Shown: piece by piece, positions 1-5,064 of the stretch
Layout of the letters: each line of letters starts with the position of its first letter
How positions within the stretch are numbered: the stretch's first letter is position 1
From: an uncultured Saprospiraceae bacterium
GTDB lineage: Bacteria > Bacteroidota > Bacteroidia > Chitinophagales > Saprospiraceae
Direction: 5' to 3'
Length of the DNA stretch: 5,064 nt
NCBI GenBank assembly: GCA_938033975.1
Contig: CALHKJ010000156.1
Location: 1-5,064 of the forward strand
Translations under genes and position numbers: made by a program
Notes under the pieces: generated by a model
The model's input: the letters and a program-made list of their open reading frames with translations, nothing else
Database searches by the model: none
What the model was told of the DNA's origin: nothing

Positions 1-1
1 C

Positions 2-571
2 TATGAAGATTTACTCAATGCCTTGTCAGATAAAGAGCCAGGAGATAAGGTCAAACTAACGATCTTCAGAGATGGCAAATTGATAAAACTAAAATTCAAA
101 ATGAAAGCAGCTCCGGAAGTTTCTGATAACTATAGAACAGAGCATAAGGTTTTAAAAATAGAAGGTGGTGATATTGTTGAGTGCAAAGAAAATGTAGAAG
201 TAGAGGTAGAAACTAGGACTGAGGAATTATCAGAAAAAGAAATTGAAGTCATCGAAGAAAGAATTATTGAAAATACGGGCCAACAAGTAAAAATGCATTC
301 AGGTCCCAACACTTTGGAAATTTCAGAATTGGATTTATTTCCAAATCCTACTGATGGAAATATTCGTGTGAGATTTTCAGTTGAAAATGAATTGGCTACC
401 AATGTAAAGATCATTGATATTGCGGGAAGAACCATCTATGAAAAAAATATGGAAAACTTTGAAGGTGTATTTGATGAGCAGATTGATTTGCCCAAAAGTA
501 AGTTAGGAACATTAGTATTGGTTATCGCTCAAGGCAAAAATGTATTTACAGAAAAAATTATCTTGAATTAA
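2..571 (+). CDS. Secreted PDZ-domain protein with type IX secretion sorting domain (5' partial)
   Basis: Only the last 189 residues are visible; the frame is open to the window edge, so the true start and any signal peptide lie upstream. Fragment residues 1-37 read like the end of a PDZ domain: a DLLNAL helix, PGDKVKLTIFRDGK, then a last beta strand. Residues about 38-108 are a charged linker rich in Glu, Val and Ile (VEVEVE at about 65-70, then a Glu-rich stretch). Residues about 110-189 match the type A C-terminal sorting domain of the Bacteroidota type IX secretion system: LDLFPNPTDG, a VKIIDIAGRTIYE strand, a Gly-containing strand and a terminal TEKIILN. In this family the domain directs export across the outer membrane and is usually cleaved, leaving the protein on the surface or released. 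PDZ domains often accompany proteases or bind peptides, but no catalytic domain is visible, so the function is unknown. The gene converges on the ilv operon and is probably unrelated to it. Confidence 0.85.
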   Translation, partial: YEDLLNALSDKEPGDKVKLTIFRDGKLIKLKFKMKAAPEVSDNYRTEHKVLKIEGGDIVECKENVEVEVETRTEELSEKEIEVIEERIIENTGQQVKMHSGPNTLEISELDLFPNPTDGNIRVRFSVENELATNVKIIDIAGRTIYEKNMENFEGVFDEQIDLPKSKLGTLVLVIAQGKNVFTEKIILN

Positions 572-594
572 TTAACTCAGAGTTAAATAAAAAA

Positions 595-632
595 TAGAAA
601 AGGAGAACTTAGTAATAAGTTCTCCTTTTTTA
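595..632. terminator. Probable bidirectional intrinsic terminator
   Basis: Positions 598-610 (AAAAGGAGAACTT) are perfectly complementary to 617-629. The stem extends inwards by the 611/616 A-T pair, closing a GTAA (GNRA-type) tetraloop, and outwards by a G-U and two A-T pairs to 595/632. A run of T (626-631) ends the hairpin on the + strand. On the - strand the hairpin is followed by the complement of the A-rich stretch 585-596, so it is U-rich in that direction too. It lies 23 bases after the stop of the secreted-protein gene and about 80 bases after the ilvA stop, as expected for a terminator shared by two convergent transcripts. A small AU-rich inverted repeat (TTAACT 572-577, AGTTAA 581-586) sits just before it. 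Confidence 0.85.
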
Positions 633-653
633 ATTGGTTTTCTACCGAATGAT

Positions 654-711
654 TCAATTCCAGCGGAAAGGAGTACAGGATGTCCTGAGCCCCCTTCCAT
701 TTTGGAATTGA
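654..711. repeat. Long imperfect inverted repeat next to the ilvA stop codon
   Basis: The outer arms TCAATTCCA (654-662) and TGGAATTGA (703-711) pair perfectly over 9 bases. Inside them GGAA (665-668) pairs with TTCC (695-698), GG (670-671) with CC (693-694), and the core CAGGA (676-680) with TCCTG (683-687) around a very short loop. The result is a bulged, cruciform-like hairpin whose right arm ends one base from the ilvA stop (713-715). No T tract follows on either strand, so it is not a standard intrinsic terminator. It could be a 3'-UTR structure protecting the ilv mRNA from 3' exonucleases, or one copy of a dispersed palindromic repeat. Copy number cannot be judged from one window. Confidence 0.6.
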
Positions 712-712
712 T

Positions 713-1978
713 CTACACCATTGTTTCAAATAATGTAGGATCATCATTCAAGTGCCGAAAAGTAATACTTTCCGCTTTCATCTTTTGCACAAGAATGTCA
801 AAATCTTCAACTTTTGTCAATTGGATTCCAACCAAGGCAGGTCCATTTTCTTTGTTGTTCTTCTTTGTGTACTGGAAATGAGTGATGTCATCAGTTGGTC
901 CTAATACGTTAAGAAAATCACGCAAAGCTCCCGCCCTTTGTGGGAATTTGATAATAAAGTAGTGTTTTAAACCCTCGTACAACATCGACCTTTCTTGAAT
1001 CTCTTGTGTTCGGTTAATGTCATTGTTACCGCCACAAATAATGATGCCTACGTTTTTGTCAATGATTTTATCTTTTATGAAATCTAAAGCTGCAACAGAC
1101 ACAGCACCGGCAGGTTCTGCCACTATTGCTTCTTCATTATGTAAGTTGAGAATTGTAGTTGAAATTTTTCCTTCAGGTACAATAATACAGTCGTCCACAG
1201 TTTCTTGACAGATAAGAAAATTTCTTCTGCCCATTTCTTTGACAGCAATACCGTCTGCAAAATTATCTATCTCATTTAATCTTGTATTCCTACCTGCTTT
1301 TAAAGACTGATATAACTTGGCTGCTCCTGCCGCTTCGACAGCAATAATTTTTGTCTTTGGACTCTTGGCTTGAAAGTATGATGCAACTCCTGCAATCAAT
1401 CCTCCACCCCCAACAGCGACAAGTAAATAGTCTAACTCATTAGATGCTTGTTTTAGCATTTCGATTGCAACTGTTCCTTGTCCTGCAGCAACTTCTTCAT
1501 CATCAAAAGGATGAATGAAAGATTTATCACATTCTTTTGCTAGTTCAAATGCTTTCTCTTGTGCCTCATCAAAATTATCACCTTCTAAAATGATATCGAT
1601 CCAATCCTCACCAAACTGCTTTACCTTTTTTACTTTTTGAGCTGGGGTGGGATTTGGCATTACAATAGTGCCTTTAATTTTCATATGATTACAGGCGAAG
1701 GCAACTCCTTGAGCATGATTGCCTGCACTTGCACAGATGACACCTTTTGACAATTCATCTGCACTTAGATTCATCATCTTATTGTAAGCACCACGTAGTT
1801 TGAAAGATCTTACAATTTGTAAGTCTTCTCTTTTTAAGTGTATGTTGCAATTGTACTTTTCAGACAATCCAACATTAAGCTGCAGCGGAGATTCTATCAC
1901 TACTTTAGATATTCTCTCAGCTGCAGCTTCTATTTTTTCAATTGGAATAAGGATATTATGTTGAGGATCCTTAGTCAT
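713..1978 (-). CDS. ilvA: Threonine ammonia-lyase (threonine deaminase), biosynthetic, short form
   Basis: This PLP enzyme converts L-threonine to 2-oxobutanoate and ammonia, the committed step of isoleucine synthesis in the cytoplasm. The 421 residues match the short, single-ACT-like form (the Bacillus type is about this size) rather than the roughly 510-residue E. coli form with two regulatory lobes. The fold-type II catalytic domain spans about residues 15-325: the PLP Schiff-base lysine is Lys60 in RSFKLRGAY, SAGNHAQG (84-91) is the substrate/cofactor loop, the glycine-rich phosphate-binding loop GGGG is at 190-193, and GGNND is at 316-320. Residues about 338-421 form the ACT-like domain (YFIIKFPQRAGALRDFL to the C-terminus), expected to sense isoleucine. 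A catabolic threonine or serine dehydratase is less likely given this domain and the ilv neighbours. The ATG at 1978 overlaps the end of ilvC by 8 bases, which supports this start. Last visible gene of the operon. Confidence 0.96.
   Translation of the reverse strand: MTKDPQHNILIPIEKIEAAAERISKVVIESPLQLNVGLSEKYNCNIHLKREDLQIVRSFKLRGAYNKMMNLSADELSKGVICASAGNHAQGVAFACNHMKIKGTIVMPNPTPAQKVKKVKQFGEDWIDIILEGDNFDEAQEKAFELAKECDKSFIHPFDDEEVAAGQGTVAIEMLKQASNELDYLLVAVGGGGLIAGVASYFQAKSPKTKIIAVEAAGAAKLYQSLKAGRNTRLNEIDNFADGIAVKEMGRRNFLICQETVDDCIIVPEGKISTTILNLHNEEAIVAEPAGAVSVAALDFIKDKIIDKNVGIIICGGNNDINRTQEIQERSMLYEGLKHYFIIKFPQRAGALRDFLNVLGPTDDITHFQYTKKNNKENGPALVGIQLTKVEDFDILVQKMKAESITFRHLNDDPTLFETMV
1971..1978 (-). 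other. ilvC-ilvA stop/start overlap (ATGACTAA)
   Basis: On the - strand ATGACTAA contains both the ilvA start (ATG) and, in another frame, the ilvC stop (TAA). No Shine-Dalgarno sequence is evident ahead of the ilvA ATG; the preceding bases are ACCTAAAA. This arrangement suggests that ilvA translation depends largely on ribosomes finishing ilvC. Confidence 0.85.
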
Positions 1979-3017
1979 TTTTAGGTCTCAGTTTTCTAAC
2001 TGTTGCCCCTGCTCTCCACATTTCTGATTCTCTAAGTTCATTAAGTTCTGCCTCAAGCTTAACTCTATAATCACTTTTACTGTTACTATCGATACTTAAT
2101 TTCGCTTCATGACCAGACTCCACACTATCGTACAGTTCTTCAAATACTGGCTTTACAGCATCTCTAAATTTTTTCCACCAATCTAAAGCTCCTCTTTGAG
2201 CAGTGGTAGAACAGTTGGCATACATCCAGTCCATACCATTTTCTGCTACCAATGGGTATAGTGATTCTGTCGCTTCTTCTACAGTTTCATTAAATGCTTC
2301 TGATGGAGAATGACCTCTTGATCTCAATAGATCATATTGTGCTGCAAATAAGCCTTGGATCGCACCCATCAATGTTCCTCTTTCCCCCGTAAGATCTGAA
2401 TAAACTTCTCTCTTGAAGGTTGTCTCAAACAAATAACCAGAACCAATTCCAATTCCTAATGCAATGATTCGATCTCTCGCTCTTCCTGTTGCATCCTGAT
2501 GTACAGCAAAACTTGAATTTAGACCTTTGCCAGCTAGAAACAATCTTCTTAAACTTGTTCCACTACCTTTTGGAGCTGCCAATATAACGTCCACATTTTC
2601 AGGAGGGACAATTCCAGTTTGGTCCTTATAAGTGATACCAAATCCATGAGAAAAATACAATGCCTTTCCTTCAGTTAAATGTGGTTTCAATTCTGGCCAC
2701 ACTGAAATTTGTGCAGCATCAGACAACAAATATTGGATAATAGTTCCTTTGGTAGCAGCCTCCTCTATTGAGAAGAGTGTTTCACCAGGTACAAAACCAT
2801 CTTCAATTGCTTTGTCATATGATTTCGAAGGACTCCTTTGTCCAACTATTACATTGAAGCCATTATCTTTTAGGTTAAGTGCTTGCCCTGGTCCTTGGAC
2901 ACCATATCCAATTATCGCAATTGTTTCATCTTTTAGAATTTCTCTTGCTTTTTCTAGGGGAAATTCGTCTCTAGTAACAACGGTTTCTAATTGACCGCCA
3001 AAATCTAACTGAGCCAT
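1971..3017 (-). CDS. ilvC: Ketol-acid reductoisomerase (NADP+), class I, fungal/Bacteroidota type
   Basis: It catalyses Mg2+- and NADPH-dependent isomerisation and reduction of 2-acetolactate or 2-aceto-2-hydroxybutyrate to the dihydroxy acids of valine/leucine and isoleucine synthesis. The protein has 348 residues, so it is the class I length, not the roughly 490-residue class II form. The N-terminal Rossmann domain shows GYGVQG (37-42); GQRSPSKS (59-66) is the loop after strand 2 whose Arg and Ser residues fit NADPH preference. SHGFG carries the conserved His124 and APKGSG follows at 148-153. The knotted C-terminal domain holds the metal and catalytic acids: Asp208 and Glu212 in DLTGERG, and Glu244 and Glu248 in ETVEE, then CSTTAQRGA (269-277). 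Phrases such as LNLKDNGFNVIVGQR, LLSDAAQ, GHSPSEAFNETVEEAT and the ending VRKLRPKND resemble fungal mitochondrial Ilv5 rather than E. coli or Bacillus IlvC. The ATG lies 7 bases after ilvN's stop, in an A-rich leader without a Shine-Dalgarno. Confidence 0.97.
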   Translation of the reverse strand: MAQLDFGGQLETVVTRDEFPLEKAREILKDETIAIIGYGVQGPGQALNLKDNGFNVIVGQRSPSKSYDKAIEDGFVPGETLFSIEEAATKGTIIQYLLSDAAQISVWPELKPHLTEGKALYFSHGFGITYKDQTGIVPPENVDVILAAPKGSGTSLRRLFLAGKGLNSSFAVHQDATGRARDRIIALGIGIGSGYLFETTFKREVYSDLTGERGTLMGAIQGLFAAQYDLLRSRGHSPSEAFNETVEEATESLYPLVAENGMDWMYANCSTTAQRGALDWWKKFRDAVKPVFEELYDSVESGHEAKLSIDSNSKSDYRVKLEAELNELRESEMWRAGATVRKLRPKND

Positions 3018-3024
3018 ATTTTTT

Positions 3025-3549
3025 CTATTTTAATTTTTTTGAACGTAAGTAATTATTTAATTGTTCCAATGGTCTGGAGATCGCAATTCTACCGGATCTC
3101 ACAAACTCAAATATTCCATATTTTCTTAATTCCTCAAGCAGTGCTTCTGTCTCATGATGAAGTCCTGTTTTTTCAATCACGGTAAACTCTTCTTCAATTT
3201 CTAGAATTCGAGCGTTGTGTTTTCTTGTGAGGTTTTCTATAATCGTACCATTCATAAATGCCTTTGTAGGTACCTTGTACATGGCAATTTCTTGATAAAC
3301 CAATTCGTCATTAGTATAATAGAAAGCCTTGATCACATCCACTTGCTTGTCAAGTTGTGCAACTATTTTCTTCACCGTATCCTCTGTGACATTGACCACA
3401 ATAATGATTCGGTATATGCCTTCCATGGAAGATGCTGAAGCAATGATACTTTCGAGATTTATATGTCTTTTAGTAAAGTTTGAAATAATCCTTGCTAAAA
3501 TTCCTGTTTTATCTTCAGTGAAAACTGATATAGTAAATTCCTGCTTCAT
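3025..3549 (-). CDS. ilvN: Acetolactate synthase small (regulatory) subunit
   Basis: This is the regulatory partner of IlvB; it raises activity of the large subunit and confers feedback inhibition, usually by valine. The 174 residues are normal for the bacterial small subunit (about 160-190). The N-terminal ACT domain is at about 4-78: FTISVFTEDKTGILARI, then HINLES and GIYRIIIVV. The C-terminal ACT_5-type domain is at about 95-165, with FTVIEKTG and FEFVRSGRIAISR (VRSGR is the family signature). Compared with the valine-site residues known from E. coli IlvH (Asn11, Gly14, Asn29), Gly16 and Asn31 are kept here but the first Asn is Asp13. The start ATG lies 2 bases after the ilvB stop, so coupled translation in a fixed ratio is likely. 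No Shine-Dalgarno is visible. The symbol ilvN is used; ilvH would be equivalent. Confidence 0.96.
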   Translation of the reverse strand: MKQEFTISVFTEDKTGILARIISNFTKRHINLESIIASASSMEGIYRIIIVVNVTEDTVKKIVAQLDKQVDVIKAFYYTNDELVYQEIAMYKVPTKAFMNGTIIENLTRKHNARILEIEEEFTVIEKTGLHHETEALLEELRKYGIFEFVRSGRIAISRPLEQLNNYLRSKKLK

Positions 3550-3551
3550 GA

Positions 3552-5064
3552 TTAACTAAGTTGAATTTGTGAAACTGATTTACCTGTTGCTATCATAGGG
3601 AATACATTTTCTTCCTTGATTACTGACACATGTAATAAGTATGGTCCTTTGTATTCTAACATTCTTTTTATTCCTTCTTCCAATTCTTCTGCCTTTGTAA
3701 TTTTACTCGCTTCTACACCGAAGCCTTTTGAAATCATGACAAAATCTGGATTTTGCAATTCTACTGCTGAATATCGTTTTTCAAAAAACAATTCTTGCCA
3801 TTGTCTTACCATTCCAAGATGTTCGTTGTCTAATATCAATATCTTGACGGGAATATTCCATTGAGCACAGACGCCAAGTTCTTGCAATGTCATTTGGAAT
3901 CCACCATCTCCTATGATCGCTAGGGTGGTGTCTTTTGGTCTTCCCATTTGTGCACCTATTGCAGCTGGCAGACAGTAACCCATTGTTCCAGCGCCACCTG
4001 AAGATATCCATTGGTCTTTACCTAAGTAATCGTAATACCTTGCTGCTGCCATTTGATGTTGGCCTACATCAGTGACCACAATCGCTTCACCATTTGTTTG
4101 TCTCGATGCTTCCTTTATGACACGAGCCATAGTCAACTCTTTGTTTGACTTATTCAATTCCTTTTTGATGATCTTATTGTATTCCTTTTTATATAGCTTG
4201 TCAAAACCTTCTACCCACTTTGTGTGCTTACGTTTTTTTACTAAAGGAATCAAAGCAGCCAATGCTTCTTTTGCATCCCCAAGGACTGGATATTCTATGC
4301 TTACATTTTTATTTATTTCAGCAGGATCAATTTCAATATGGATCTTTTTGGCTTGGGTTGCATAAGCATCTAGTCTACCAGTGACACGGTCATCAAACCT
4401 CATGCCTATGGCGATCAAAAGATCACATTCATTTGTTTTTATGTTAGGTGCATAATTTCCATGCATTCCCAACATTCCTTTGTGCAGAGGATGGTCATCA
4501 TTTAGTGCAGAAAGTCCATGAATGGTTGCCCCAATTGGAATTCCAGTTTTATCAACAAACTCTTTGAATAGTTTTTGTGCTTTGGAAATATGGATACCAT
4601 GCCCTGCCAAAATGAATGGCTTCTTCGCTTTGTTAATTGCCTTTGCAGCAGCCTCTATCTGAGCTTTATCAATCTTGGATTTCGGGATGTAGGATCTTAT
4701 TTTTGGTTTGTGTTTATAACTAAATTCTAATTCCTCTATCTGTGCGTTTTTGGTTATATCAATTAATACAGGCCCCGGTCTTCCAGAGTTTGCGATATAA
4801 AATGCTTTCGCAAATATCTCTGGTATTTCCTCCGCTCTGGTAATTTGATAATTCCATTTTGTAACTGGAGTTGAACAGCCAATTACATCTACTTCTTGAA
4901 ATGCATCGGATCCCAAAAGGTGTGCATACACTTGTCCTGTAATGCAAACTAGTGGTGTTGAGTCTAACATGGCATCTCCCAATCCGGTAATAAGATTGGT
5001 GGCTCCTGGTCCAGAAGTAGCAAATACGACTCCTGTTTTTCTTGTTGCACGGGCATAACCTTCT
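3552..5064 (-). CDS. ilvB: Acetolactate synthase large (catalytic) subunit (5' partial)
   Basis: This ThDP/FAD/Mg2+ enzyme condenses two pyruvates to 2-acetolactate, or pyruvate with 2-oxobutanoate to 2-aceto-2-hydroxybutyrate. The frame runs open to the window edge and begins EGYARATRKTG, so 503 residues are visible. The family is about 560-580 long, so roughly 55-75 N-terminal residues are missing, including the catalytic Glu that lies a few residues before EGYAR. Visible signatures, in fragment numbering, are ATSGPGATNL (15-24) and DAMLDSTPLVCITGQV in the pyrimidine domain; GMRFDDRVTGR (220-230) in the central FAD-associated domain; DVGQHQMAAARYY (332-344); and the ThDP-binding motif beginning GDGG (385-388) and ending Asp412-Asn413 before LGMVRQWQ. 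The usual pair there is Asn-Asn; the second Asn, the metal ligand, is kept. A TTG at 4982 is not the real start because clear homology continues upstream. It is followed after 2 bases by ilvN. The symbol ilvI would be equivalent. Confidence 0.97.
   Translation of the reverse strand, partial: EGYARATRKTGVVFATSGPGATNLITGLGDAMLDSTPLVCITGQVYAHLLGSDAFQEVDVIGCSTPVTKWNYQITRAEEIPEIFAKAFYIANSGRPGPVLIDITKNAQIEELEFSYKHKPKIRSYIPKSKIDKAQIEAAAKAINKAKKPFILAGHGIHISKAQKLFKEFVDKTGIPIGATIHGLSALNDDHPLHKGMLGMHGNYAPNIKTNECDLLIAIGMRFDDRVTGRLDAYATQAKKIHIEIDPAEINKNVSIEYPVLGDAKEALAALIPLVKKRKHTKWVEGFDKLYKKEYNKIIKKELNKSNKELTMARVIKEASRQTNGEAIVVTDVGQHQMAAARYYDYLGKDQWISSGGAGTMGYCLPAAIGAQMGRPKDTTLAIIGDGGFQMTLQELGVCAQWNIPVKILILDNEHLGMVRQWQELFFEKRYSAVELQNPDFVMISKGFGVEASKITKAEELEEGIKRMLEYKGPYLLHVSVIKEENVFPMIATGKSVSQIQLS

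Noticed and set aside
130..435. 101-codon open frame on the - strand
   Set aside because: It lies entirely opposite the sorting-domain gene, whose frame has clear family motifs; its product is Ser/Thr/Phe-rich with no recognisable domain, typical of an antisense shadow.
572..586. TTAACT/AGTTAA inverted repeat after the first stop codon
   Set aside because: A 6-base AU-rich stem with a 3-base spacer is too weak to call a separate terminator or operator; it is noted only as part of the terminator region.
1879..1926. Two nearby GCTGCAG copies in ilvA
   Set aside because: They encode unrelated conserved residues in different contexts and are short enough to be chance.
3025..3040. A7 run near the end of ilvN as a programmed frameshift site
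   Set aside because: A shift would only replace the last few residues and soon reach another stop; A runs are common in this AT-rich DNA and no downstream stimulatory structure is seen.
4072..4365. 97-codon + strand open frame inside ilvB, hydrophobic and possibly membrane-like
   Set aside because: Its hydrophobic look comes from reading antisense to Lys/Glu-rich codons of ilvB. There is no independent motif or start context.
4759..4982. TTG at 4982 as the start of ilvB, and the small - strand frame at 4759-4947
   Set aside because: Clear acetolactate synthase sequence (EGYARAT, ATSGPGATNL) continues in frame past 4982 to the window edge, so the gene is simply cut off; the small frame overlaps ilvB in another phase and has no family features.

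Overview
This 5,064-base window looks like AT-rich chromosomal DNA from the phylum Bacteroidota. Four things point there: a type IX secretion (Por secretion) C-terminal sorting domain on the first protein, start codons preceded by A/T-rich sequence with no clear Shine-Dalgarno motif, a fungal/Bacteroidota-like ketol-acid reductoisomerase, and typical Bacteroidota wording in the acetolactate synthase subunits. The genus cannot be fixed from the sequence.

Layout. Positions 2-571 (+) hold the 3' end of a secreted protein: the tail of a PDZ domain, an acidic Glu/Val-rich linker and a type A T9SS sorting domain. Positions 572-712 are a short convergent intergenic region. It carries a strong hairpin (595-632) that is U-rich on both sides and probably terminates transcription in both directions, followed by a long imperfect inverted repeat (654-711) that ends one base from the next gene's stop codon. 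Positions 713-5064 (-) are a tightly packed branched-chain amino acid operon, transcribed right to left: ilvB (5' end beyond the window), ilvN, ilvC, ilvA. The junctions are a 2-base gap, a 7-base gap and an 8-base overlap, so one mRNA with translational coupling is likely.

Pathway. IlvA deaminates threonine to 2-oxobutanoate. IlvB/IlvN condense pyruvate with 2-oxobutanoate or with a second pyruvate to give acetohydroxybutyrate or acetolactate. IlvC isomerises and reduces these to the dihydroxy acids. The dehydratase IlvD that follows is not in the window; it may lie upstream of ilvB, beyond position 5064. IlvN (ACT domains) and IlvA (C-terminal ACT-like domain) carry the expected feedback-control domains.

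I found no mobile element, CRISPR array, RNA gene or clearly undescribed system. The points most worth a second look are the intergenic palindrome, the PDZ-acidic linker-T9SS protein, the fungal-like IlvC, and substitutions at normally conserved sites in IlvN and IlvB.
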